This document shows positions 1 to 7,551 of a stretch of DNA of 64,000 nt, one piece after another (position 1 is the first letter of the stretch; the number at the start of each line of letters is the position of its first letter). The position numbers and the translations under genes are program-made. A model generated the notes under the pieces. It had not been told where the DNA came from. It did not search any database and saw only the letters and a list, made by a program, of their open reading frames with translations. Source of the stretch: Olegusella massiliensis (GTDB taxonomy: Bacteria > Actinomycetota > Coriobacteriia > Coriobacteriales > Atopobiaceae); contig NZ_FLLS01000002.1 of the NCBI RefSeq assembly GCF_900078545.1, forward strand, positions 1,249,404 through 1,313,403. The letters run 5' to 3'.

Positions 1-563
1 AGCAGCCAACGTCTGGCTTGTTGGAGTTGGGGGAGACGGTAAAGCTTTCCTATGTCGATCAGGGACGCGCTGGCCTTGATGCCGAAAAAACTGTTTGGGA
101 AGTTGTATCGGATGGTAATGATTATATAGTTGTCGGCGATCAGGAAATTCCCAGCCGTGCCTATGTTTCTGCTTTTGGTTTTAAGGGCACCGACCAGCAA
201 AAACGTGCAGGTGTTTTGTCTGGGGGCGAGCGAAATAGGCTCAATCTTGCTTTGACCTTACGACAGGGTGGCAACCTGCTGTTACTCGATGAGCCTACTA
301 ACGACTTAGATACTGAGACGCTTGAGAGCTTGGAAGAAGCTTTGCTTGCCTTCCCTGGCTGTGCTGTGATTACTAGCCATGACCGTTGGTTTATGGACCG
401 TGTTGCCACGCATATTTTGGCATGGGAAGGTACTGACGAAAATCCTGGTGCCTGGCATTGGTTCGAAGGCAACTTCGAAGACTATCAAGCAGATCGCATA
501 CGCCGTCTAGGCCCGGATGCTGCGCGACCTCATCGCCTGCATCGCAAGCTTACAAGGGACTAG
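1..563 (+). CDS. ettA: Energy-dependent translational throttle protein EttA, C-terminal part (5' end outside window)
   Basis: The frame is open from the window edge, so the gene begins upstream. ABC-F ATPases of this type bind the ribosomal E site and gate entry into elongation according to the ATP/ADP ratio. What is visible is the second nucleotide-binding domain: the signature LSGGERNRL near 216-242, a Walker B LLLLDEPTND near 276-305, and the switch-region histidine in ITSHDRW. The ending, with LGADA-like LGPDAARPHR, resembles the conserved EttA C-terminus more than Uup or antibiotic-resistance ABC-F proteins. The Walker A and first domain lie outside the window. A hairpin terminator follows 28 bp after the stop codon, so this is the last gene of its transcription unit. 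Confidence 0.9.
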   Translation, partial: QPTSGLLELGETVKLSYVDQGRAGLDAEKTVWEVVSDGNDYIVVGDQEIPSRAYVSAFGFKGTDQQKRAGVLSGGERNRLNLALTLRQGGNLLLLDEPTNDLDTETLESLEEALLAFPGCAVITSHDRWFMDRVATHILAWEGTDENPGAWHWFEGNFEDYQADRIRRLGPDAARPHRLHRKLTRD

Positions 564-591
564 ACTCTGCTTTTCTGCTAAGTGATTTTGG

Positions 592-620
592 TGCCGCTCC
601 ATTGCTGGGGCGGCATTTTT
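592..620 (+). terminator. Rho-independent terminator after ettA
   Basis: A 9-bp stem (592-600 with 607-615, one G-T pair) with a 6-nt loop is followed directly by a run of five T at 616-620. Confidence 0.88.
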
Positions 621-680
621 GTACGGGTCATCAACCCTGTTGCACGCGTTTTTATGCGCGAGACAAGAAGTAGGTCAGCA

Positions 681-879
681 TCAAAAGCCACTCTATGATT
701 TGTGACTTGGTGGAGGACGAAAAGGGGACGAGTTTTGGCAAGCAGAGCTGACCTGCTAGGTGAGGGAAAAAACACTGTATTGTGACCGGAAATCGCAGCT
801 CCAGCATGCAAAACACCGTTTTGTGACAAATTAATTGTTTGATAAAGCATCCAGCAGCTGTTTTGTAAAAGACAAATTC
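681..879. repeat. Degenerate intergenic repeat array D
   Basis: Three similar units read GTATTGTGAC at 777-786, GTTTTGTGAC at 818-827 and GTTTTGT at 860-866, spaced 41 and 42 bp. Each is preceded by an A-rich tract, and the first two also by CAC. A fourth relative at 681-706 starts with TCAAAAGCCAC, the same 11 bases that begin a unit of array A, and ends TTTGTGAC. Between them, at 748-756, lies CTGACCTGC, the reverse complement of the core bases GCAGGTCAG in array C. Unlike arrays A-C I find no inverted half around a dyad, so membership in the same family is tentative. The rest of 621-1089 has no gene I can support, only a short inverted repeat GGTTCTA/TAGAACC at 1009-1037. Confidence 0.45.
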
Positions 880-1089
880 ATGTTTTGATGTTTTTACAAT
901 TTTAGAGGTTGCGAAAGAGTTTCTTTGCGGTGGTAGTGACGTATGAAATGATGCTTCCTGGGTAGCAGATAGTTAATACACAAGTCTCATGCGCGTGGAT
1001 AAATATGGGGTTCTACCTATGCTCGCACGTTAGAACCAATCACAGTTTATCGTGTCAATACTGAAGTCGAAGATTTAAGTTAGCTAAGG

Positions 1090-1138
1090 TTGACAAATGT
1101 AAAATAAGAAATACCCTAGTAAAAGTTAACCATGGTTA
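1090..1138 (+). promoter_or_regulatory. Candidate zinT promoter with palindromic operator
   Basis: A perfect -35 TTGACA (1090-1095) is followed after 16 bp by TACCCT (1112-1117) as a possible -10. At 1127-1138 lies the perfect palindrome TAACCATGGTTA, extending to 16 bp with one mismatch. It sits where transcription would start, a usual repressor position. Because the gene is zinT, a Zur-type zinc repressor is the obvious candidate; that is inference, and the palindrome only loosely resembles actinobacterial Zur boxes. Confidence 0.5.
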
Positions 1139-1172
1139 TCTTTAGGATAAGGATAGAAAGTGGAGATAGATA

Positions 1173-1826
1173 ATGAATAGGATGACAACTCTTGCAGCTT
1201 CGGGCATTTCTTTTGCTCTAGCAGCAACTCTTGTACTAACCGGTTGTGCTGACAACAATACTCCAACGCCTGCTGGATCTGCTGGTTCCTCCGCTGGCAG
1301 TGCAAGTAGCTCGCAGAGTGCTACCCAGACCGTTAGTCTTTCTGATTGGGCAGGCAGTTGGAATGGTTTTTCTGCTTACCTAAGCAATCCCGAGCTCGAT
1401 AGCACCTTTAAGGAAGTGGGTGAGCGCGATAAGAAGTCTGCCGATGAGGTAAAGAAGGACTTCTCTGCCAAGGTAAAGGCTGACTTTGATGGTCTTAAGA
1501 TCGAAGGCGATACCGTTACATTCCTTGATGGCTTTGAGGATAAGGGTGGTAAGGAACTTACCCATGCTGAATATCACTTTAAGGAAGCTCGCAAAGTTGA
1601 GCATGGTGGGCACCAGTTAGAGTGGGATATTTTTGAGGCAAGCGATCCTCAGGCAGAATATCCCGTACTACTGATGATGCCCGTGCATGGTGAAGAAGAA
1701 ATGGTTCACTTCCATATGCGCTATGGCAAGAATGCCGATGAGTTGATGGCTGCTGGCGATTGGTATCCCACCTTTGTTAAGCCCAATACCACACTTGAGC
1801 AGGTTAAGGGCGAAATCAAGGAGTAA
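1173..1826 (+). CDS. zinT: ZinT-family zinc-binding lipoprotein
   Basis: This 217-residue exported protein should capture zinc or cadmium at the cell surface and pass it to the ZnuA-type receptor encoded next door. A signal peptide ends in lipobox LTGC with the lipidated cysteine at residue 25, followed by a Ser/Ala/Gly-rich linker to about residue 50. The ZinT (YodA) domain runs from there to the C-terminus, with the hallmark VHFHMRYG and the closing DWYPTFV. The signal is Sec-like with no twin arginine, unlike the ABC binding proteins of this window. A TTGACA promoter and palindromic operator precede it and a terminator follows, so it can be expressed apart from znuACB, as expected for a strongly zinc-controlled scavenger. 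Confidence 0.87.
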   Translation: MNRMTTLAASGISFALAATLVLTGCADNNTPTPAGSAGSSAGSASSSQSATQTVSLSDWAGSWNGFSAYLSNPELDSTFKEVGERDKKSADEVKKDFSAKVKADFDGLKIEGDTVTFLDGFEDKGGKELTHAEYHFKEARKVEHGGHQLEWDIFEASDPQAEYPVLLMMPVHGEEEMVHFHMRYGKNADELMAAGDWYPTFVKPNTTLEQVKGEIKE

Positions 1827-1847
1827 CGCGCATACAGAGCCTGCGTT

Positions 1848-1882
1848 GGCTGCCGAAACCCCCAGCTTTTGGCAGCCTCTTT
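1848..1882 (+). terminator. Terminator between zinT and znuA
   Basis: An 11-bp stem (1848-1858 with 1867-1877, one G-T pair) closes an 8-nt loop and is followed by TCTTT. It may be leaky and lower znuACB transcription relative to zinT. Confidence 0.75.
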
Positions 1883-1932
1883 GCTCTCTTTGGCTGCATT
1901 TTGCGTGAGAAAAGATTTTGCAAGGAGTTTTT

Positions 1933-3255
1933 ATGCACTACACAAGAAGAGACTTTCTGAATATGTGTACCAGGGCGTGTTTGTTACCTCTTATGGGGGC
2001 ATCGCTTGTTGCATGTAAAAAAACACCGCATGTACCTGCTGGGAGTCCCTTGGCTTACGCATCATTTTTTCCCGTGTATGATCTTGCGCGCGAGGTGGCA
2101 GGAGATGCGGTAGAGATACGCTCGTTTATGCCTGCGAACAAAGATCCTCATCTGTGGGAACCAACTCCCAAGGCTTTGCGTGACCTTTCAGTAGCTAATT
2201 TGCTCATTATCAATGGCGCCAATATGGAGCATTGGGTCGACCAAGTGCGTGACAACATTCCAGCGCTCCCCATGCTCAGGCTCTCGGATAGCGTTGATTT
2301 GATTACCTATAAAGGTGCTGCTGCAATGGGTGAGTTTCAGTATATGGCGCGACTTGAAGTCAGGCCGGGTACCTATGGCTTTGAATTTGGTCATACTCAC
2401 CAAGACATCATGCGTGTTGCGTTTATCCAGGCATCGGCAGATACCTCCGAAAAAGAACTCATCAAACTTGGCCGTGAGGTTATGAACAAGCAGGGCAAAG
2501 TTGTTGTCCAGCACTCCATCATAGATGTTCAAGCAAACGAAGTGTATGCACTTGAAATGGGACATGAGAGTGGCTATATCGGCTTTACGCTGCCCAAAGG
2601 CAAAGATTGGCTCTTAGTTTCTGATCGCGCATCAGAAGACTTGCTTTCCTATCGTTTGGTTACCAAAGAAAATGGCGATGAGATTCCTGTAAAACAGGTT
2701 GTAGAAGGTGCTTCTTCAGGACATGACAAGATCACGTTTGATCCGCACTCATGGCTTTCGCTCAATAATGCAAAGCACTACTGTAATCTCATTTGTGACT
2801 GTTTGAGCAAACAGTTCCCTGATGGAGAACGTGGCTTCAGAAAAAACAAGGTCGATGTGGTGTCACGTCTGACTGAACTTGATGCGGAATATCAGGATAA
2901 ATTTGCAGATCTAAAGCGTCGCGAGTTTGTAGTCACACATAATGCTTATGCCTATCTCTGTCGTGACTTGGGTATCAGACATTTTCCTCTTCAGGGACTC
3001 ACATCCACCGAGGCTCCAGCCCTAAAAACCGTGCGAAAAGCAGTGGAATTCTGTCGCAGTCATGACGTTAATACGGTGTTTTATGAGCTTGGGGCATCGT
3101 CTAAGGGAGCAGATGCAGTTGCAGGTGAAATTGGAGGACGTGCCGTTCCTCTGGCTTCGATGGAATATGTGAGTGAAGAGCAGGGCGCTGAGTTGCACGG
3201 TTATGTCGAAATCATGCGTTCGAATCTCGAAGCTATCTATCAGTCCTTGGTTTAG
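1933..3255 (+). CDS. znuA: ZnuA/TroA-family metal-binding lipoprotein with an inserted domain
   Basis: Zinc (or Mn) receptor of the downstream ABC importer. The ATG at 1933 is chosen because AAGGAG lies 5 bases upstream; it gives 440 residues beginning MHYTRRDFLN, a Tat-like twin-arginine signal, with lipobox LVAC (Cys28). Family metal ligands are visible: DPHLWEPTPKA (about 71-81), DPHSWLS (270-276), the HNAY stretch and the late VFYELGAS segment where an acidic ligand is expected. Residues about 125-263 form an insertion where most ZnuA proteins have only a His-rich loop. It contains GHTH at 153-156, is rich in beta-type sequence, and I do not recognise it. The family is normally near 300 residues, so this protein is about 140 longer. 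ZnuC starts 8 bp downstream. Confidence 0.87.
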   Translation: MHYTRRDFLNMCTRACLLPLMGASLVACKKTPHVPAGSPLAYASFFPVYDLAREVAGDAVEIRSFMPANKDPHLWEPTPKALRDLSVANLLIINGANMEHWVDQVRDNIPALPMLRLSDSVDLITYKGAAAMGEFQYMARLEVRPGTYGFEFGHTHQDIMRVAFIQASADTSEKELIKLGREVMNKQGKVVVQHSIIDVQANEVYALEMGHESGYIGFTLPKGKDWLLVSDRASEDLLSYRLVTKENGDEIPVKQVVEGASSGHDKITFDPHSWLSLNNAKHYCNLICDCLSKQFPDGERGFRKNKVDVVSRLTELDAEYQDKFADLKRREFVVTHNAYAYLCRDLGIRHFPLQGLTSTEAPALKTVRKAVEFCRSHDVNTVFYELGASSKGADAVAGEIGGRAVPLASMEYVSEEQGAELHGYVEIMRSNLEAIYQSLV

Positions 3256-3263
3256 GAGGCCGG

Positions 3264-3935
3264 ATGAATGCCGTTGAAGTATGCGATCTGAGCTTTGGTT
3301 ATACAGCAGAGCCAGTGTTGAAAAAAATATCCCTGAGCGTTGCCGAAGGTACGTCTTGTTGTATTACAGGCGAGAATGGCTCGGGCAAGTCGACCCTGCT
3401 CAAACTGATTTTGGGTGAGCTGAAGCCGCGCAAGGGTAAGATTTTAGTTTTTGGTGAACCTGCATCACATATGAGCAATCCTCGTTGTATTGCGTATGTA
3501 CCCCAAGCAAATGTTATGGACAAGGTGGCATTTCCTACAACTTGCCGCGAAATGGTATCGCTAGGTCTTTATGGCGACTTTGGTTTTATCAAAATACCGC
3601 GCAAACGTCAGTTTGAGCGAGCTGAGCAGGCTTTGGCTGATATGGGACTAGCGGCTTATGTGCGCGTGCCTTTTAACGAACTTTCGGGTGGATTACAACA
3701 GCGTGTCATGATTACGCGCGCGCTTATCAACGACCCCAAACTCCTTGTGCTTGATGAGCCTACAGCAGGTGTGGATAGCGAAAGCAAGATCTGCTTCCTT
3801 GAGCTGTTAGATCGCGTACGAGCAGAACGAGGTATTAGCACGCTTTTGGTATCACATGAGTTAGAGCTTGTGTCGGCGCATATGAAGCTGGATGCGACTT
3901 GGCGAATTGTAGATGGGAGGATTACCCATGCTTGA
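3264..3935 (+). CDS. znuC: Zinc ABC transporter ATP-binding protein
   Basis: The 223-residue ATPase drives metal import through the ZnuB-type permease. Walker A GENGSGKST is at residues 36-44; the signature LSGGLQQR, Walker B LLVLDEPTAGVD and H-loop SHELEL follow in order. AGGAGG just upstream of the ATG supports the start. The 3' end overlaps the permease gene by 8 bp, indicating translational coupling within znuACB. Metal specificity (Zn or Mn) cannot be read from the ATPase; zinc is inferred from zinT and the efflux pump beside it. Confidence 0.92.
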   Translation: MNAVEVCDLSFGYTAEPVLKKISLSVAEGTSCCITGENGSGKSTLLKLILGELKPRKGKILVFGEPASHMSNPRCIAYVPQANVMDKVAFPTTCREMVSLGLYGDFGFIKIPRKRQFERAEQALADMGLAAYVRVPFNELSGGLQQRVMITRALINDPKLLVLDEPTAGVDSESKICFLELLDRVRAERGISTLLVSHELELVSAHMKLDATWRIVDGRITHA

Positions 3936-4785
3936 GTTTGATTTTATGCGTCGCACTTTGCTTGCGGGCGTGATGTTGGCCGTCGCATTGCCCCTGATTG
4001 GCATTGTGATGATTAACCGCAAGACTTCGATGGTAAGCGATGCGTTGTCCCATGTGTCTTTGTTGGGTGTGGGTATTGGCCTGATGGGCGGCTTTGATCC
4101 CGTACTCGGTGCGGTAGCAAGCTGTGTAGCGGCGGCTTTTATGATTGAGGCCGTTCGTGTGCGCTTGCCGCATTTTGGGGACATGTCTGTTGCAGTCATC
4201 ATGAGTGCTGGGTTGGGCTTGGCTGTCATTTTGGCGGATTTAGCTCCAGGTGGTAATACTTTTGAATCCTATCTTTTTGGCTCGATTGCTTCGGTGACTT
4301 TAATTGATTTGGTTTGGACAGCAGTAGTGTTTGTTGTCGTTGTAGCTGTAAGCATTATTTGTTATGCGGCTCTGTTGGATTTGGCGGTAGATGTAACCTT
4401 GGCGCGACTAGCAGGTGTCAAAGTTGGTGTAGTCAACGGTATTTTCACCTTGCTTTCTGCGATTACAATTGGCCTCGCGTGCAAGGTTGTGGGCGCACTG
4501 TTGGTAGTGTCTTTGGTCACACTGCCAGTAGCGACCGCTTTGCTTGTTAGCCGTAGTTACAAGCAGACCTGCATTTTGTCGGTGGTTTTAGGCGTGATTT
4601 ATACATTCTGTGGCTTGAGTTTTTCGTATTATTACGATGTCCGGCCGGGTGGCGCCATCGTGGTTGCTGCGGTTATTGGCATCATTTTGTTTACCATTTA
4701 CGGACGTCTACGTCGGCGACCTAAAACGATGGTAGAAGCCAGTGTTCCCACAAAAATAAACAAAACAGCAGTGGCCGGGGAGTAG
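3928..4785 (+). CDS. znuB: Zinc ABC transporter permease
   Basis: A 285-residue integral membrane protein of the ABC-3 (ZnuB/MntB) family, with about eight to nine hydrophobic helices. An early MINRKTSMVSDALSHVSLLG-type segment is the family hallmark. I use the ATG at 3928 rather than the one at 3913, because GGGAGG at 3915-3920 is a well spaced ribosome site for 3928. The C-terminus ends in a basic, polar tail. It closes the znuACB operon; a long hairpin follows at 4822-4865. Confidence 0.9.
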   Translation: MLEFDFMRRTLLAGVMLAVALPLIGIVMINRKTSMVSDALSHVSLLGVGIGLMGGFDPVLGAVASCVAAAFMIEAVRVRLPHFGDMSVAVIMSAGLGLAVILADLAPGGNTFESYLFGSIASVTLIDLVWTAVVFVVVVAVSIICYAALLDLAVDVTLARLAGVKVGVVNGIFTLLSAITIGLACKVVGALLVVSLVTLPVATALLVSRSYKQTCILSVVLGVIYTFCGLSFSYYYDVRPGGAIVVAAVIGIILFTIYGRLRRRPKTMVEASVPTKINKTAVAGE

Positions 4786-4821
4786 AACTTCACTTTGCTT
4801 TGCTTGGTAGAAGGAATTCTG

Positions 4822-4865
4822 TAGCGCTTTACTTTTTTACTAGACAGGAGGAAAGTAGAGCGCTA
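4822..4865. terminator. Long hairpin after znuB
   Basis: Arms 4822-4835 and 4852-4865 pair over 14 bp with one G-T pair and enclose 16 nt. No T-run follows on the plus strand, so it may be a weak terminator or an mRNA 3'-end stabiliser rather than a canonical terminator. Confidence 0.5.
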
Positions 4866-4879
4866 TGCTTTAGCAGAAG

Positions 4880-4899
4880 ATATGAATATATGCTCATAT
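4880..4899 (+). promoter_or_regulatory. AT-rich inverted repeat, possible ArsR/SmtB-type operator
   Basis: ATATGA (4880-4885) and TCATAT (4894-4899) are perfect inverted arms around 8 AT-rich bases, just before the ribosome site TAGGAG of the metal efflux ATPase. Operators of metal-sensing ArsR/SmtB repressors look like this in general form. No such regulator gene is in the window, so assignment is inference. Confidence 0.4.
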
Positions 4900-4917
4900 A
4901 TTGTTTAGGAGTATCAG

Positions 4918-7104
4918 ATGAGTGAGATTAAAGAGCAGCAAGGTGGTGGCTGCAAGGAAGAAAAGCAGTGTCATTGCCATGAGGAGCAGCACGAGCACAG
5001 CCACGATTGTCATTGCCATGAAAAACATGACCACAGCCATGTGCATACTGACTCAGGTAATAGTAGTCATAATCATGAGCACTGCCATGACACAAAAGGC
5101 CATAGCCATGGATGTTGCTGTGGTGATTTGAGTCAAGCTCGCAATGAGGATGAGGAAAATCCTAAAGCCCAGCTCATCCGTATCATTGCTGCCGCTATTC
5201 TCTTGCTCATTTGTGTGGGTGTTGAGCGGACGTTTGAACCCTCGATGTGGGTTCGCCTTGTGATATTTGCTGTGCCCTATGTAGTCGCAGGCTATGATGT
5301 GTTGGCAGCGGCTTGGCAAGGGATTTGCGATCATGATCCGTTTGACGAGAATTTGTTGATGGCCGTATCAACGCTGGGTGCCTTTTCAATTGGTTTTTTG
5401 CCTGGTGGTGCGCCCGAATTTGCCGAGGCTGTCTTCGTCATGCTTTTTTATCAGGTCGGCGAACTCATCCAAGATGCTGCAGTGGATAAGAGCCGTGATT
5501 CCATCGCAGAGCTTATGGACATCCGCCCTGATATTGCCAATGTTGAGCGTGCTGGTAATGTTGTGAGCGTGGATCCTGCAGAGGTGGCGCTCGGCGAGCT
5601 TATTATTATTCGCCCTGGCGAGCGTATACCTTTGGACGGTATTGTTGTTGAGGGTAATTCAAGTTTAGATACAGTTGCTCTTACGGGTGAGAGTCTTCCC
5701 CGAGCTATTGGTGTAGGCGATGAAGCAATTTCAGGGTGTGTTAACCAATCGGGCACCTTGCGCGTACGCGTAACAAGCAGTGCTGGCGAATCCACAGCTA
5801 GTCGTATTTTGGATTTGGTTGAAGGTGCCCGCGAGCGCAAGTCTCGCTCTGAACGCTTTATCACACGTTTTTCTCATTACTACACTCCTCTTGTAGTATT
5901 TGCTGCGTTGGTGCTTGCCTTTTTGCCACCACTGCTGTCTGCTGACTTTGCTGCCGCCTTTCCCACATGGGCACTACGTGCTTTGACCTTCTTGGTTGTG
6001 AGTTGCCCCTGCGCCTTGATGGTGTCTGTACCCTTATCTTTCTTTGGGGGTTTGGGTGGAGCCTCGCGTCAGGGCATTTTGATTAAGGGAGGCAATTATC
6101 TTGAGGCTCTTGCCGCAGTTGATACTGTTGCTTTTGACAAAACAGGCACCCTGACTCGTGGCTCCTTCGAGGTGACTGCCGTGCATGATATTGCCTGCGT
6201 TGAGGCGGGAGAATATAGCAATGGTCGTGGCTATGCTGGTCTTGATGCTTGCGATGAAGATGAGCGCCGCCTGTTGCATCTTGCGGCCCATGTTGAGAGT
6301 TTTTCAACCCATCCCATTGCACTTGCTTTGCGTCAGGCTTATCCAGAAACAGATGATGATTGCAGCGTAAGCACTGCTCATGAAATTGCTGGTCAAGGTA
6401 TTGTTGCTACGGTTGATGGCAGACGAGTTGCTGTGGGCAACGAGCGCCTTATGAAAGCAGAAGGCGCGCATTTTTATCGTTGTGAACATGTAGGTGCTGC
6501 AGGTACGGTTATCCATGTTGCAATTGATGGTGTTTATGCTGGCCATATTGTTATTGCCGATGAGATCAAAACTGATGCTGCCAAGTCAATTCTGGCAATG
6601 AGGGAAGCCGGAGTTACAAAAACGGTCATGCTCAGCGGAGACCGCCAACAGACCGCGGCTGAAGTTGCTGACAAAGTCGGTGTTGACGAATACCATGCAG
6701 AACTTCTTCCTGGTGATAAGGTCAAACAAGTTGAGCATCTGCTTGCTACTGAAAAGACTGGTGGCAAACTTGCCTTTGTTGGTGATGGCATTAATGATGC
6801 TCCCGTTTTGGCGCGTGCAGATGTGGGTATCGCGATGGGTGCACTTGGATCAGATGCTGCTATTGAGGCAGCGGACGTCGTGCTGATGGACGATAGACCC
6901 TCACAGATTGCTGTTGCCATTCGTATTGCTCGCGGCACCATGCGTATTGCTCGTCAAAATATTTTCTTTGCCTTGGCTATTAAACTAGTGATTCTGACGC
7001 TGGCTGCGGTGGGTTTGGCTCCTATGTGGCTCGCAGTCTTTGGAGATGTAGGCGTTATGATTCTTTGTGTGCTTAATGCAACCCGTGCATTGCGCCTGAG
7101 CTAA
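4918..7104 (+). CDS. zntA: P1B-type heavy-metal (Zn/Cd/Pb) efflux ATPase with His-rich N-terminus
   Basis: This 728-residue pump should export Zn, Cd or Pb using ATP. Residues 18-66 are a His/Cys-rich tail with many HxH and CHCH pairs. It replaces the folded CxxC heavy-metal domain of typical ZntA/CadA, which I do not find. Downstream features are canonical: TGES (256-259), the transmembrane metal motif SCPCAL (362-367), the phosphorylated Asp in DKTGT (D407), an HP locus in STHPIA, and a GDGINDAP hinge. The CPC motif and a closing membrane pair fit the zinc group. It follows znuACB on the same strand but has its own ribosome site and a possible metal operator. Together with the importer it gives both directions of zinc homeostasis at one locus. 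Confidence 0.93.
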   Translation: MSEIKEQQGGGCKEEKQCHCHEEQHEHSHDCHCHEKHDHSHVHTDSGNSSHNHEHCHDTKGHSHGCCCGDLSQARNEDEENPKAQLIRIIAAAILLLICVGVERTFEPSMWVRLVIFAVPYVVAGYDVLAAAWQGICDHDPFDENLLMAVSTLGAFSIGFLPGGAPEFAEAVFVMLFYQVGELIQDAAVDKSRDSIAELMDIRPDIANVERAGNVVSVDPAEVALGELIIIRPGERIPLDGIVVEGNSSLDTVALTGESLPRAIGVGDEAISGCVNQSGTLRVRVTSSAGESTASRILDLVEGARERKSRSERFITRFSHYYTPLVVFAALVLAFLPPLLSADFAAAFPTWALRALTFLVVSCPCALMVSVPLSFFGGLGGASRQGILIKGGNYLEALAAVDTVAFDKTGTLTRGSFEVTAVHDIACVEAGEYSNGRGYAGLDACDEDERRLLHLAAHVESFSTHPIALALRQAYPETDDDCSVSTAHEIAGQGIVATVDGRRVAVGNERLMKAEGAHFYRCEHVGAAGTVIHVAIDGVYAGHIVIADEIKTDAAKSILAMREAGVTKTVMLSGDRQQTAAEVADKVGVDEYHAELLPGDKVKQVEHLLATEKTGGKLAFVGDGINDAPVLARADVGIAMGALGSDAAIEAADVVLMDDRPSQIAVAIRIARGTMRIARQNIFFALAIKLVILTLAAVGLAPMWLAVFGDVGVMILCVLNATRALRLS

Positions 7105-7130
7105 ATGACTCTCATATAAGTTGCTCTTTT

Positions 7131-7167
7131 ACTCCGTTGCGAGCTCATCTTGCAGCGGAGTTTCTTT
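7131..7167 (+). terminator. Terminator after zntA
   Basis: A 10-bp stem (7131-7140 with 7152-7161, one G-T pair) is followed by TTTCTTT. Confidence 0.78.
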
Positions 7168-7188
7168 AGCTGCATTTACTGCGCTGCT

Positions 7189-7438
7189 TGCCAAAAGCCA
7201 CGTTGTGTTTCAGAAAAAATGTCAAAAGCCACATTCTGTTTCAACGGTCCTGACGTTTCCGCAGATAGATTTTTTTCGCGTGAAATGAAACGTGGCTTTT
7301 GGCTAAAAAAGTGAAGTAGAACGTGGCGTTTGGCACCTGACATGAAACGGAATGTGGCGTTTGGCACTTGGCTTGAAGTGACATGAAACGGAATGTGGCG
7401 TTTGGCACTTGGTGTGAAATGAAGTGTGGCTTCTGCCA
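7189..7438. repeat. Phased inverted repeat array A
   Basis: Seven 25-bp units of consensus GTGAAATGAAACGTGGCTTT with a TGGCA end. Units at 7189-7213 and 7220-7244 are on the minus strand; units at 7280-7304, 7311-7335, 7342-7366, 7383-7407 and 7414-7438 are on the plus strand. Start-to-start distances are 31, 60 (across the centre), 31, 31, 41 and 31. The inner and the next unit pairs share one dyad at 7262, and CCGCAG (7259-7264) lies on it, followed by an AT-rich tract ending in seven T. The fifth and sixth units are identical. The segment 7189-7304 matches 32508-32623 of array B at about 105 of 116 positions without gaps. The array fills the gap between the convergent zntA and glmM genes, inside their two terminators. 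I find no supported gene in 7105-7551. Confidence 0.9.
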
Positions 7439-7451
7439 CATGGCATGCAAC

Positions 7452-7483
7452 AAAAAGCTATCCCAATCTGAGGTTGGGATAGC
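7452..7483 (-). terminator. Terminator after glmM
   Basis: Read on the minus strand, a perfect 10-bp stem GCTATCCCAA/TTGGGATAGC (7457-7466 with 7474-7483) with a 7-nt loop is followed by five T (7452-7456). Confidence 0.9.
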
Positions 7484-7551
7484 TTGGGGTGTAGGTAGGA
7501 GCTGTAAGCAGATCCATATTTCTGCTGAGATGCTGCTAACTCTCTCTATGG

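Noticed and set aside
578-850. 90-codon minus-strand reading frame after ettA
   Set aside because: It covers the ettA terminator and array D, has no family resemblance and no ribosome site.
1009-1037. GGTTCTA/TAGAACC inverted repeat as a repeat family with the 9690-9738 hairpin
   Set aside because: Shared bases are only GGTTCTACC; stem length and setting differ, so chance is likely.
7189-7438. CRISPR array
   Set aside because: Units are inverted about a centre, vary in sequence and have 6-16 bp gaps that are not unique spacers; no cas gene is present.
7176-7439. Possible small proteins encoded across array A (both of its long minus-strand frames)
   Set aside because: The frames arise from the repeat units. 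Comparison with array B shows mostly amino-acid-changing differences and no ribosome site.
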